A DNA stretch of 64,000 nucleotides from Paenibacillus sp. FSL H8-0079 (GCF_037991315.1 NZ_CP150300.1:4340001-4404000); one strand, 5' to 3'. Counted from the stretch's first letter, positions 32,566 through 42,118 are shown. Notes: generated from the sequence alone by a model not told the origin. Numbers and translations: made by a program.

Positions 32566-33369
32566 CTAATGCAGGCAGCGTCTGATTCGGGCATCCAGTT
32601 CTACAGGTGAGAACGGTTTGGTCATGTAATCATCCACGCCGCTGCGGAAGCATTGACTGATCGTCTGCTCGACACGTTGCTCGGTCAACACGACAATTTT
32701 CGGCGGCTGCTCCATCTCCAGGTTCTGGATATGATGGATGAACGGCAGACCGTCGATGCCATACAGATTCAGCTCCGTGAGCACCAGGTCTGGTGTGACT
32801 TTCTCGATCAACTCCAGTGCAGCCAGTCCATCGACGGCTTCATAGGTTTCGTATCCCTGCATCTTCAACCGCAATTGCAGGAATTCGCGTACCGTCGGAT
32901 CGTTATCCACAATCAAAATTCGTTCCGGCTCGTCCGCCGTATTGTCCAGCGTGTAGATATGAATCTCCGCCGAATCTACGAGCTTCGAGGATTCAGCCAT
33001 ATGCTGAATAGTTGCCTTCGAAGGGCGCTCCCCTTCCGGGAAACTGGCCAGTGTAATCTGTGGATCGGCACCGGGTACAGTCTCTTGCAACTCATGTTTG
33101 ATCCGAAGTCCTTCATAATGAACTTCATCCAATGACAAACCTGGTAGCAGGACGGCAATCGCTTGGGTAGCCCCATCCTTCCACACCTGGAAGGCAGACT
33201 CACTTGTTTGCTCCAGATGTGTCCTGACCTGCTGCTCAGGTTGAGAGTTTCCTGCACAATGGATGAACATTAAGCCGCATGTTTCGGCACCCGTTTCCTT
33301 CAATCCCTGTTCTACACTTCGGTACACATTAACGGCAGCCTCACGCTGCAATGTCGCCGTATTTGGCAT
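32566..33369 (-). CDS. Degenerate GGDEF domain fused to pseudo-receiver
   Basis: 267 residues from the ATG at 33369 (AGGGTGG upstream; an in-frame GTG lies 12 bases earlier). Residues about 55-135 fit a diguanylate-cyclase fold (VWKDGATQAIAVLLPGLSLD, ERPSKATIQHMAESSKL) but the GGDEF signature is replaced by DGATQ, so no catalysis is expected. Residues about 150-265 are a receiver: RILIVDNDPTVREFL (D155, D157), KIVVLTEQR (T229), DDYMTKPFSP (K251). The phospho-acceptor position in PDLVLTELNLYGIDG is Glu199 rather than Asp, a change that often mimics the active state. Probably a protein-interaction switch for the synthase. The domain order is the reverse of the usual REC-GGDEF. Confidence 0.75.
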   Translation of the reverse strand: MPNTATLQREAAVNVYRSVEQGLKETGAETCGLMFIHCAGNSQPEQQVRTHLEQTSESAFQVWKDGATQAIAVLLPGLSLDEVHYEGLRIKHELQETVPGADPQITLASFPEGERPSKATIQHMAESSKLVDSAEIHIYTLDNTADEPERILIVDNDPTVREFLQLRLKMQGYETYEAVDGLAALELIEKVTPDLVLTELNLYGIDGLPFIHHIQNLEMEQPPKIVVLTEQRVEQTISQCFRSGVDDYMTKPFSPVELDARIRRCLH

Positions 33370-33420
33370 GTTCTTTTCCACCCTTCTCCTCGATTATCTA
33401 TATAAGTCCAAAAAATATTA

Positions 33421-33566
33421 TTTACACTTACACTCCGATGACAGAACAGCCTTTCGATCACTGTTATCCCCAGATTTTTTGATTCCTTTATACAAGGGGA
33501 AATCCGGAATAAAGGCGAACGCTTCGCTTCTTCAGGCTTTTTCTGCCCTCTCCGTTATCGTGTAAA
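33421..33566 (+). repeat. Dispersed ~150-bp repeat, copy 3
   Basis: Ends TTTACAC (33421-33427) and GTGTAAA (33560-33566) are inverted. The core CTGTTATCCCCAGATTTTTT ... AAATCCGGAATAAAGGCGAA matches copy 1, as does CGCTTCGCTTCTTCA. It lies between the synthase and the pseudo-receiver gene, in a 240-bp gap of the cluster. Confidence 0.8.
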
Positions 33567-33605
33567 TGTCTAGTTGGACATATAATTGCTTTGATTATTC
33601 TTTAC

Positions 33606-35006
33606 TCAAGCAGCTTCGCTTGTTTTCTTCTCATCCTCGGACCAGCTTTGGCGTGTCATGGTACCCCATGAGTTGTTGTTTTGCATGAACTGCACATGTC
33701 CCTGCAATCTCCACAGTACGCCCAGCTGATGGTAGCCGACGAATTTCAGCGCGGAGTAGACCAGCATTTTGACCAGATCGGAGAGTTTGTTATAACGTTT
33801 GAAAGCAATCTCCTCCAGGACAAGTGCGCCTACACTCAGCAGATAACCACTCACGAAGTTCAATAGTCCGAACAGAACCAGAATCGGCCATTGCGTCATA
33901 TCCAGAAGCACATATCCGGCGAGAGCCAGAAGTCCGGTAATCCGGAAATACGGGTTCAATGCTTCAAAAAGAACGTTATATGGCATGGTCACCATACCCA
34001 TAACTTTATATTTTGGATTGAACAACATGCCGCGATTCTCGATCATGTTCTTCAGATTCCCACGGCCCCATCGCTTGCGCTGACTGGACAAAATCCGGTA
34101 GGAATCCGGTGCTTGTGTCCAGCATACGGCCTCAGGACAGAAGGCAATGCGGTACTTCAATTTGTTTTCCAGCATGTAACGGTGAAGTTTGATGATGATG
34201 TTCATGTCTTCCCCAGGATAACCATCCCGGTATCCACCTACGGCGATAACAGCGTCCTTACGGAACATGCCGAAGGCACCGGAGACAATGATCAGACCGT
34301 TCATGTGACTCCAGCCAATCCGTCCACCCAGGAAGGCTTTGAGATATTCAATCGACTGGAACATGGGCCAGATCTTGCGTGGCAGCGATACATCTTGCAC
34401 TGCCCCGTTTTCAATTTTGCAGCCATTGGCGATCCTTACATCTCCACCGATGGCTACCGTCTCTTCCGGATTCTCCATATACATGCGTGCCATGCGGATC
34501 AGGGCATCCTTCTCCAGCAACGAATCGGCATCAATGGAAGAGATCAACGGATAATGGGACAGGTTAATCCCGGCATTGAGGGAATCGGCCTTACCGCCGT
34601 TTTCCTTATCAATGACATACAGATCCGGGAACTCCGGGTTATGGTAGATCCCACGAATTTTCTGACAGGCGATCTTGCCCCGAATCTTCGTATTGGGTAC
34701 TGGCTTCAGACGATATTCTTCCAACAGGATATTCAGTGTCGCATCACTGGAGCCATCATTCACAACAATGACTTCATACGTTGGATAATTCAGCGTCATC
34801 AGGCAGTTCACATTCTCAATAATCGTCAGTTCCTCGTTGTATGCCGGTACCAGCAGAGAAACCGAAGGCACCAGTTCCGAGCCTGACAATGTATTGTATT
34901 TGGAATAATGCGACCGCCGGAAGATCGTCCAGATATTACGAAACGATAAGGCCAGAATGGAAAAATAGAGCGTATTTACAAAAACAACATAGTAGATTGC
35001 GACCAT
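33606..35006 (-). CDS. Processive GT2 polysaccharide synthase
   Basis: 466 residues. N-terminal membrane helix (about 5-25), GT2 catalytic domain: SLLVPAYNEELTIIENV, VIVVNDGSSDAT (D84), ISSIDADSLLEKD (DAD at 159-161), PGEDMNIIIKLH (D267, base region), SQRKRWGRGNLKN (QxxRW at 309-313), then three to four membrane helices (about 335-435). This is the NodC/HasA/BcsA-type architecture that polymerises and extrudes a beta-linked chain. No PilZ domain. With a uronate-making dehydrogenase next door, the polymer may contain a uronic acid. The start follows a weak AGGGATC site. Confidence 0.85.
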   Translation of the reverse strand: MVAIYYVVFVNTLYFSILALSFRNIWTIFRRSHYSKYNTLSGSELVPSVSLLVPAYNEELTIIENVNCLMTLNYPTYEVIVVNDGSSDATLNILLEEYRLKPVPNTKIRGKIACQKIRGIYHNPEFPDLYVIDKENGGKADSLNAGINLSHYPLISSIDADSLLEKDALIRMARMYMENPEETVAIGGDVRIANGCKIENGAVQDVSLPRKIWPMFQSIEYLKAFLGGRIGWSHMNGLIIVSGAFGMFRKDAVIAVGGYRDGYPGEDMNIIIKLHRYMLENKLKYRIAFCPEAVCWTQAPDSYRILSSQRKRWGRGNLKNMIENRGMLFNPKYKVMGMVTMPYNVLFEALNPYFRITGLLALAGYVLLDMTQWPILVLFGLLNFVSGYLLSVGALVLEEIAFKRYNKLSDLVKMLVYSALKFVGYHQLGVLWRLQGHVQFMQNNNSWGTMTRQSWSEDEKKTSEAA

Positions 35007-35028
35007 GCCGTAGATTAATAGTAGATCC

Positions 35029-36237
35029 CTAAGCAGTGTAATCCCCTCCTACCGTAGCGACACCTGTGCGCTTCTTGCTCGTTCTGTTCTCTCGTACAGG
35101 GCCAAAATAGCGATCGTACAGCAGTCTTTTTTTGTTATGTGCAATCATCTGCTCTACAGCTCTGTCATCGGTTCTCGTATGCTGCATGGTGCTCTCAATC
35201 TGCTGCATCGCAATCTCACGCTCAGCACCTGTACCTTGCACCGCAGCCTGACACAGTGCTTCGAATCCCGGTTCACCGAGCTTGCTCAGACTCTCCGCAC
35301 TGTTATATCGAACTCTCCAGTCTTCATCCCGCAGCGCTTTGCGCAGTAATGGAATGCTGCCAGATGCATGTTTCGAACCAAGCGCTTGTACCACTTCGGC
35401 GCGAACTTCCGGATCAGGGTCCTGAATCAGCTTCAGAATCGTCTCATCCCGGAGTGCCGGACTTGCGCTAAGATACAGCTTCACCGCTTCGGCACGTACA
35501 TCCTGATGTTCTGCGCCTACCAGTCTGTCGAGTGCAGGCATCACTTCAGGTACAGCCTGTCCCCACATGGCAACCAGTCCGACTTTGACAAAATCAGGAT
35601 TCCGGTCCTCCAGCAATTCAATTAGAATTCTGCTCGTATCCAGACTCGTTTCGAGCAGAATATCTGCTGCCAGATGGTGAATGGACTTACCTTTGGTTAA
35701 CAGCAAAGCGAGCATGTCTTTCAGTTCACCTTGCCGAGTCGTACATCTGGAGATGGATCGACCAATCATAATGGCCATCGGGCCTGGCTTCTCATCCTTC
35801 AGCAATTCCATCAAGCCCGGAACGGCTTCGGGACAACGCATGCCACCCAAGCGATAAGCCGCATCAATCTGGCGGCCGTAACGCAGACGACCCAATTCCT
35901 TTAGATCATGTTCTACGAATCCTGCCTCACGGCATAGTGCGATTAATTTGTCGCGATACTCACCCTTGAACTGGTCAATCCATTCAATCAGCCTGTCCTG
36001 AATGACTCTGCGTTCCAGCGGAGCCAGCTTGCCTGGTGGCAGTCTGAGCGGACTATTCTCGGTCAAGGCTGTTTGCAGATAGGTAAAGTAGTCACGCTGT
36101 TTCAATTCATAGAACGCCGTCTTGCGTCGTTTGCCATTGTGGGACATTTTCATGGCAAACAATACGATGACGCCTACAACCACGAGTGCGATACAAATGT
36201 ACAAAAACAGATAGGCCAAAGCCAAACTTGGAAACAT
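35029..36237 (-). CDS. Membrane-anchored HEAT-repeat protein
   Basis: 402 residues. An N-terminal membrane helix (about 7-29), then about 300 residues of HEAT/PBS-lyase-like repeats: PEAVPGLMELLKDEKPGPMA, DTSRILIELLEDRNPDFVKV, VRAEAVKLYLSASPALRDET, PDPEVRAEVVQALGSKHASG, DEDWRVRYNSAESLSKLGEP. Such repeats act as scaffolds. Its place directly before the synthase gene (22 bases apart) suggests a cytoplasmic adaptor in the synthase complex, perhaps for the pseudo-receiver protein. Confidence 0.75.
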   Translation of the reverse strand: MFPSLALAYLFLYICIALVVVGVIVLFAMKMSHNGKRRKTAFYELKQRDYFTYLQTALTENSPLRLPPGKLAPLERRVIQDRLIEWIDQFKGEYRDKLIALCREAGFVEHDLKELGRLRYGRQIDAAYRLGGMRCPEAVPGLMELLKDEKPGPMAIMIGRSISRCTTRQGELKDMLALLLTKGKSIHHLAADILLETSLDTSRILIELLEDRNPDFVKVGLVAMWGQAVPEVMPALDRLVGAEHQDVRAEAVKLYLSASPALRDETILKLIQDPDPEVRAEVVQALGSKHASGSIPLLRKALRDEDWRVRYNSAESLSKLGEPGFEALCQAAVQGTGAEREIAMQQIESTMQHTRTDDRAVEQMIAHNKKRLLYDRYFGPVRENRTSKKRTGVATVGGDYTA

Positions 36238-36263
36238 GTGAAAAGGTCCTCCTTTATACTCAT

Positions 36264-38489
36264 TTATTCGATATGAAAACTAGGAATTTTTTCGTAGCTC
36301 TTCTTCATTTTGTCGTAGCTTAGCTTCAGCCGTTCACTATACTGCACCTGCTCCCAAGGCTGCCAGCTATATACCGGCAATGTCTTCAGGTCCAGAGTTA
36401 TCTGTTCACCCCCAGGCCAGGATACCTTCTTCGTGGCACGGTCCGTTAACCACGGAATGAGGGTAACGCCTTCCACAGCAACTGTGGAGAACTCACGTCC
36501 ATTCTTGAGCGGTCCATAGTCGATCGCTTGCAACGAACTCGGATCACCGAACCCAAGCAGCATCCAGGGAATTCGCATCTCCACTTGATTGCCATTATAC
36601 TGCCATGCCGTTAATGAATCCGTATCAGGTTGGCCGGGAGCCGTCGTTCCTCGCTTCAATGTTCCGACCTTTTCATTCATGAACGGTTGAGCAGATCGGG
36701 TATCCGGCGGTGTCATCCTCAGGCTGACTGCCAGATTCCATGGGTGGAACGGATCTGTGGAATCAGACTGCTGATCTGGCAGCATGTCGTATCCTTCCTT
36801 ACCGTACAGACGCTGATTAAAGTCATAATCTTTGGCGATCTCCACCTGTGATTCTTCATCCTGCCCCAGTGTAATCACTGTCTCAAGACCATCACTGAGC
36901 GTCCGGCCCGGGAGTAACTTATCTGGTTGACTGCCTCCAGCAAGTGTATCTGTGCCAATTCGCAGCAATGTCTTCTCCGGGTCAAAAGGTTGATCCAAGG
37001 TCAATCCAATATACAGATAGGCTTCATCATGGGTCATCTTCATCTCCTGAATGCCGTCCACTTGGCCCTGCCAGGTAGTAACTTCTTCATCCTTCAGATC
37101 ATCCCAGTCATCTAGTGTGCCATCGATGGTTAACTGTTCCTGTTTACCAGGGTCCATGGCAAGCAGACCAAACATCTTCTCGTTCGTCAGCACGTTCAGC
37201 CAATATGCACGGCGATCAGCGGGGATTTCCAGTGGCATCGTGTTCCATGTTTTTTTGAACCACTCATCCTGCCACATGAACACAATCGCTCCCGAATACC
37301 CTTCATCATAGATATCCTGCGTCAGTGACGCGTCAATATCTCCCTGCTCTACTTCGTTATGTCCACCCTGATTCCGTCCTCCCATACCCAGATGGGAAAT
37401 GCCAAGAGAAGAGGGTACACCATACTCTGTAATCATTACAGGCATATCGGAAAACTCGGCTTTCAGTTTGCGTAGATAACTTTTGTACGTGTTGTACTCA
37501 CCGTTCTCGTCCTTGATCGTTTGGAGTGTTTTATCAATATGGAACAGATCCGGGTAATACGGGTACACATGGTAGGCTGCAAAATATCCACCATCCCACG
37601 CCTCCGGCTGAATATGACGGGCATCCACACTCACGAGATCCTCTTCATACAGCGGCTCCCCGGGATGATCCAGCACATCGGTCGTTACCCAGTTGGTGAA
37701 GGTCATCGGATGCTCCCACCCGTACTTCTTCTCCAGGACCGCCGTATGATCCAGCAGCTCTGCCAGCCAGTTCTCAAACGGTGACGCTTCTGGACTCGCC
37801 GAGAAATGAACTCCCTTGTACTGCGGTACGTCCGCATGTTTTGCGTTCGTGTTGTCTACCATCGCCGGGTCCCATTCCGTACCCACATGCCAGGCCATCA
37901 GGTATTTTCCTGCATTCGTCTTGTATTTGCCGCTGGACTCTCCCTGCTTGGCAGGAATGTCCGCATCACCATAGACAGCAGATACGGCCTTTTCAATCTC
38001 CTGCTTGAACGTCTGCTCAATATGGGCCGCATAGGCATCCTGCTTCTCAATCAACTCTTCTTCAGGTGACCATATGCCCTGTATAAAATATAACGGTTGC
38101 TCCCGGCCGCGGTTATATTCGACCAATGCGGAGTAGAAAATCGGTTCGTGAACCGTGTATACCCGGATTACATTGGCTCCCAGATCCTCGATCTGCTGGA
38201 ACCACCGCAAGTAATCCTCTTTGGTCAGCGGGAATTCTCCCGGGTAATGCCCCGGTGAAGTTGCGCCCAGGTTGACACCTTTGACGAACATCTCCCTCCA
38301 CGTTCCATCTGGCCCGTATTCCATGAACCGGTCTCCATCGGTCTTGAATTTCATCTCCGTGCCGTTCTCCGCTGTGTACGTAACGAGCTTGGGTTGCATA
38401 TAGTGCCATCCGGCAAATATCCCACCGGTCACCACCACTGCTCCTGTCAACACCGTTAATAGCCAGCGTCTTCGTCTTTGTCTGCTCAT
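36264..38489 (-). CDS. TIM-barrel glycoside hydrolase with C-terminal CBM9-like domain
   Basis: 741 residues. Membrane helix (about 9-27). Clan-A-like barrel: MFVKGVNLGATSPGHYPGEF, GANVIRVYTVHEPIFY, LMAWHVGTEWDPAM (E205, acid/base position), FAAYHVYPYYPDLF, PVMITEYGVPSSLG (E355, nucleophile position), GAIVFMWQDEWFKK. From about 470, LTIDGTLDDWDDLKDEEVTT and EAYLYIGLTLD mark a CBM9/DOMON-like sandwich. First gene of the cluster, so its start defines the operon head; 27 bases separate it from the HEAT gene. Probably edits the polymer outside the membrane. GH family not certain. Confidence 0.75.
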   Translation of the reverse strand: MSRQRRRRWLLTVLTGAVVVTGGIFAGWHYMQPKLVTYTAENGTEMKFKTDGDRFMEYGPDGTWREMFVKGVNLGATSPGHYPGEFPLTKEDYLRWFQQIEDLGANVIRVYTVHEPIFYSALVEYNRGREQPLYFIQGIWSPEEELIEKQDAYAAHIEQTFKQEIEKAVSAVYGDADIPAKQGESSGKYKTNAGKYLMAWHVGTEWDPAMVDNTNAKHADVPQYKGVHFSASPEASPFENWLAELLDHTAVLEKKYGWEHPMTFTNWVTTDVLDHPGEPLYEEDLVSVDARHIQPEAWDGGYFAAYHVYPYYPDLFHIDKTLQTIKDENGEYNTYKSYLRKLKAEFSDMPVMITEYGVPSSLGISHLGMGGRNQGGHNEVEQGDIDASLTQDIYDEGYSGAIVFMWQDEWFKKTWNTMPLEIPADRRAYWLNVLTNEKMFGLLAMDPGKQEQLTIDGTLDDWDDLKDEEVTTWQGQVDGIQEMKMTHDEAYLYIGLTLDQPFDPEKTLLRIGTDTLAGGSQPDKLLPGRTLSDGLETVITLGQDEESQVEIAKDYDFNQRLYGKEGYDMLPDQQSDSTDPFHPWNLAVSLRMTPPDTRSAQPFMNEKVGTLKRGTTAPGQPDTDSLTAWQYNGNQVEMRIPWMLLGFGDPSSLQAIDYGPLKNGREFSTVAVEGVTLIPWLTDRATKKVSWPGGEQITLDLKTLPVYSWQPWEQVQYSERLKLSYDKMKKSYEKIPSFHIE

Positions 38490-39238
38490 GTCTTTAGATT
38501 GCTCACCTCTCTAATATGCATCCTGCTTCAACATCGAATGGTCCAACGTGAAGTTTACGAATCTTTCCGCTTCGGATGTCCGCTTGGTAGAGATGTCAGC
38601 GGTGTAGTTCTCACTATAGCGCTAAGACTCTGCATTTGTAACTAGGCTGATGGAAGCAAACATGAAATGGAACATTCTGCCCATAATTCGTAAAAAGAGC
38701 CATCAACTAGCACCGGGATGCCTCTCGGACATGTCTGATTCCCGAACACTAATATCTACTGGAATCGCATGGTTTGGATACCCTGCTGATCTTGCAATTC
38801 TGGAACCTTTATTGTTATGTGCAACGCGGGTACAGGCAACGTTTGCCGTTTGAACACATACCCCATTAAACGCGAGTCATATTTTAAAGTTGCGGCCTAT
38901 TTTACAGTATTAACCATAAAGATTACAAAATTGATACTATAGTCCGATAACGCATCAGCGATATTCCGCGTCACATCAAGGTTTTCTGAAAAATGCAGAA
39001 AATCAAAAAAGGACGTCAGTCCCCCTCTATAGGACTGTGCCCATTTATAAACCTTTTACAAAAAGCTAAATGAACTACCGGTCATCACCCAGAGGTCACA
39101 GATCTCTCACATTAAATGTAAAAAAGCACATCTTATTTCCTAATTTCTGCCTCTAATATGGCGAACCACTAATTGTGTCCAATTTGCAAAATAATTCCGG
39201 TTGCTGCATTTCGAATTGTCGGATATGCTTATAAAACA
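38490..39238. other. 750-bp intergenic region between divergent units
   Basis: Upstream of both the polysaccharide cluster (leftwards) and the polymerase gene (rightwards). I see a CAGTCC/GGACTG hairpin at about 39017-39034 and AT-rich stretches that could hold promoters, but no coding frame with a good start (the one at 38650-38853 has neither site nor plausible composition). A long leader for the polysaccharide operon is possible. Confidence 0.4.
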
Positions 39239-39275
39239 GGAACACTTGTTCCACACTGTAAATGAACTGTTAAAT
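39239..39275 (+). promoter_or_regulatory. LexA (DinR) box overlapping the promoter
   Basis: GGAACACTTGTTCC at 39239-39252 is a palindrome matching the core GAAC-N4-GTTC of the Bacillus DinR/LexA operator. TTGTTC within it can serve as -35, with TTAAAT at 39270-39275 as -10 (17-bp spacing), so repressor binding would block the polymerase gene until DNA damage. Confidence 0.65.
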
Positions 39276-39346
39276 ATCGATGTTAAAATGGACATAATCG
39301 ACGCTTAACAGATGAGCACAGCATCACGGATAAGGAGAGAAGTCTT

Positions 39347-40591
39347 ATGCCCCGCCAAGACAGACGTATCATCATGCTGGCCGACTGCCAGTCATTCTAT
39401 GCCAGTGTGGAGAAGTCTGCACATCCCGAATACAAGGACCGCCCCCTCGTTGTCGCGGGAGATCCGGCGCGCCGTTCGGGTATTATTCTTGCGGCCTGTC
39501 CACTTGCCAAATCCTATGGAATCACGACAGCAGAACGACTGGGCGAAGCGCTCGCCAAATGTCCGAATGTTGTTGTCGTTCGTCCCCGGATGGCCGAGTA
39601 CATTCGGGTGTCCCTTCATATTACGCGCATCCTTCAGTCTTACACCGATCTGGTGGAACCCTATAGTATTGATGAACAGTTCCTCGATGTCACCGGAAGC
39701 CTGGATCTGTTCGGCAGTCCTGAGACGATTGCACGCAGCATTCAATCCAGAGTGATGGATGAGACGGGTGTGTACATTCGAATCGGTATCAGTGATACCA
39801 AGGTCGTTAGCAAGATGGCCTGTGACCTGTATGCCAAAAAAGTCCCTGATGGCATCTGCACACTGCCTCGCAAAGATCTGCCGTCCACCATCTGGCAGAA
39901 GCCTGTGAGAGACATGTTCATGGTCGGGTCCCGCATGGCACAGCATCTCTACAAGATGGGGGTTCACACCATCGGTGATCTGGCTCAGACTCCACTGTCA
40001 CGACTGAGAGAACGTTGGGGTGTGAATGGCGAGGTACTGTGGCGTATCGCCCGCGGTATTGACGATTCCCCGGTCAAACCCGGGACATATGCTCATCAGC
40101 AGCAGGGTATCGGACATCAGATGACACTGCCCCGGGACTATGACTCCTGGGAAGATATCAAGGTGGTACTCCTCGAACTGGCGGAACTCGTCAGTCGACG
40201 TTCCCGGGACAAATCACTCATGGGTCATGTGGTCTCTGTTGGCTGTCGCGGACAGGATTATGATCGGCCTACCGGTTTTTCCCGCCAGATGAAGGTGAAT
40301 GAACCCACCAACATTACGGATGAAGTATATGATGCGGCAGCAGCTCTGTTCCTGCGCCGTTGGGACGGATTACCCATCCGCCGCATCAGCGTATCATTGA
40401 CCGGACTTGTGCCTGATTCCGAAGTGCAGCTATCCTGGTTCGATGACCGTGAACGTAAAAGAGAATTGGAACGTGCCACGGATGATATCAAACGCAGGTA
40501 CGGAGATACCGCCATCATGCGGGCATCCTCCCTCTGCTCGTCCGCCCAGGCACAGGAACGTTCTCATAAAATTGGAGGTCATTATAAATGA
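39347..40591 (+). CDS. Y-family DNA polymerase (YqjW/UvrX type)
   Basis: 414 residues; AAGGAGAGA precedes the ATG. Palm and finger motifs: IIMLADCQSFYASVE (metal Asp), VVAGDPARRSGIILAACPLA, YSIDEQFLDVTGS (Asp-Glu pair), RIGISDTKVVSKMACDLYAK, then a helix-hairpin-helix DMFMVGSRMAQHLYKMGVHT and the little-finger domain with LPRDYDSWEDIK. This UmuC-like group carries out error-prone translesion synthesis after damage. It has a LexA box upstream and overlaps the YolD-like gene by ATGA. Confidence 0.9.
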   Translation: MPRQDRRIIMLADCQSFYASVEKSAHPEYKDRPLVVAGDPARRSGIILAACPLAKSYGITTAERLGEALAKCPNVVVVRPRMAEYIRVSLHITRILQSYTDLVEPYSIDEQFLDVTGSLDLFGSPETIARSIQSRVMDETGVYIRIGISDTKVVSKMACDLYAKKVPDGICTLPRKDLPSTIWQKPVRDMFMVGSRMAQHLYKMGVHTIGDLAQTPLSRLRERWGVNGEVLWRIARGIDDSPVKPGTYAHQQQGIGHQMTLPRDYDSWEDIKVVLLELAELVSRRSRDKSLMGHVVSVGCRGQDYDRPTGFSRQMKVNEPTNITDEVYDAAAALFLRRWDGLPIRRISVSLTGLVPDSEVQLSWFDDRERKRELERATDDIKRRYGDTAIMRASSLCSSAQAQERSHKIGGHYK

Positions 40592-40929
40592 GTAAGAAAT
40601 TGCAGCAAAACGGTATCTTCGAGTCCTCACGCATGATGCTCCCCGAACACCGGGAAGCCTATATTCTTCATCAGGAACAACTCGCTCCTCGCACCCGCCC
40701 ATCCCTCGATGCCCAGGCGGCCGAAGAAATGTCCCGTTTGCTCAGCAACTCGATGATGCTTGGAGATAGGGTCACTATTGCCGTGTTTCACGAACATGAC
40801 GATATCCGTTACACCGGGCAGGTGCTTCGACTGGACCGTCCTGCCCGTACCCTCCGATTACTGATGGAGAGCGGGTCCCGGGATATTCAGATGAACCTCA
40901 TTACGGATGTGGCGCTAGCCAATGAATGA
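40588..40929 (+). CDS. YolD-like protein
   Basis: 113 residues. The start overlaps the polymerase stop (ATGA at 40588-40591), so translation is coupled; GGAGG lies upstream. YolD-like domain: MLPEHREAYILHQEQLA, then DRVTIAVFHEHDDIRYTGQV and LDRPARTLRLLME. YolD-like proteins are the standard partners of UvrX/YqjW polymerases in Bacillales, presumably supplying a UmuD-like accessory role. The following 215 bases contain nothing recognisable. Confidence 0.85.
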   Translation: MSKKLQQNGIFESSRMMLPEHREAYILHQEQLAPRTRPSLDAQAAEEMSRLLSNSMMLGDRVTIAVFHEHDDIRYTGQVLRLDRPARTLRLLMESGSRDIQMNLITDVALANE

Positions 40930-41144
40930 AGGGACGTATACCCACTCCGATGTTGTGGATGTTCCATGATAGATGCAGCATGGTCGTTGCCATACAGGAC
41001 TGACTTCCTAGACATCCTGGTGAATACCAAAAGCAGCCGACGAGACATATCCGGACCATTCACTTCGTTCAAAAGAAGCAAAATATCGGATACGTGATTC
41101 ATCGGCTACATATGAGGGTAAGGATTCTTTTTTCAGAAAACTTT

Positions 41145-42086
41145 TTAGAAAAAGCTCCAATCGAATTCCTTGGACAGACGTTCGAGCAGATGCACGCCGG
41201 CAATACTATTGCCTTTGCGATTCAAAGCCGGGCCAACAAGACCAATGCCGAATTGTCCCGGTACAAGGGTCAAAATCCCTCCGGATACACCGCTCTTGGC
41301 GGGCAAACCGACTTCGATGGCAAATTCGCCTGACGCATTGTACATACCGCAGGTCGTCATAAAGGTTTTGGCAATCTGTACATAACGGCGAGGAATGAGT
41401 TCGTTGCCCGTAATCGGATCTGTTCCATCATACGCCAGAACCAGTGACATTCGTGCCAGATCTGCGCAGGTGACTTCAATGGAGCAATGACGGAAATACA
41501 CGGCAAGCACATCCTCCACGTCATCCTTGATCACACCATTATGCTTCAGAAAATAACCAAGCGAACGGTTCAAGTGACCGCTCTCCGATTCGGACTCGAA
41601 TACCGCTTCGTTATAGCCCAGCTGATCATTATTCGCCAGCTTGCGGAAAAACTCCAGGATGCGTCGTGATTTCTCTTCCTTGCAGTCACCTCCGATCAGG
41701 GAGGACACTGTAATCGCACCCGCATTAATCAAGGGATTGAACGGAATTCCGGGTTCGACCAATTCAAGCTTGATCATCGAATCGTAATCGTCGCCTGTAG
41801 GTTCTTTTCCTACATTAAAGAAGACCGCTTCTTCCCCATGATCCATAAGGGCAAGAATAAGGGTAAATACTTTGGAGATACTTTGCATCGTAAACGGGAC
41901 ACCGCAATCCCCAGCCGACACATGGTTCCCTTCGGCGTCCATGATATGTATACCAAGCTCATCCTGAGAGGCTTTGACAAGCTCCGGGATATAAGAAGCC
42001 ACCTTACCCTGCCCCGTGTGCAGACGACTGGTCTCCAGCCACTCCGGCAGTAATGCATTCAGACGTTCCATGGTTGAATTGCTCAT
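41145..42086 (-). CDS. glsA: Glutaminase
   Basis: 313 residues; GGAGGAGATG precedes the ATG. Serine-dependent beta-lactamase-like fold of GlsA: GKVASYIPELVKASQDELGI, the SxxK motif in FTMQSISKVF (S69, K72), EPTGDDYDSMIKLE, PFNPLINAGAITVSSL, and GVSGGILTLVPGQFGIG near the end. It hydrolyses glutamine to glutamate and ammonia. Single gene; upstream lies a repeat element at 42119. Confidence 0.93.
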   Translation of the reverse strand: MSNSTMERLNALLPEWLETSRLHTGQGKVASYIPELVKASQDELGIHIMDAEGNHVSAGDCGVPFTMQSISKVFTLILALMDHGEEAVFFNVGKEPTGDDYDSMIKLELVEPGIPFNPLINAGAITVSSLIGGDCKEEKSRRILEFFRKLANNDQLGYNEAVFESESESGHLNRSLGYFLKHNGVIKDDVEDVLAVYFRHCSIEVTCADLARMSLVLAYDGTDPITGNELIPRRYVQIAKTFMTTCGMYNASGEFAIEVGLPAKSGVSGGILTLVPGQFGIGLVGPALNRKGNSIAGVHLLERLSKEFDWSFF

Positions 42087-42118
42087 ATGTCATCTCCTCC
42101 ACATCTCTATATTTGCCT

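Noticed and set aside
36264..38489. Calling the cluster hyaluronan or cellulose synthesis
   Set aside because: The synthase and dehydrogenase would allow it, but there is no PilZ domain and no BcsB, and the extra HEAT and pseudo-receiver proteins are not part of either system; the polymer cannot be named from sequence.
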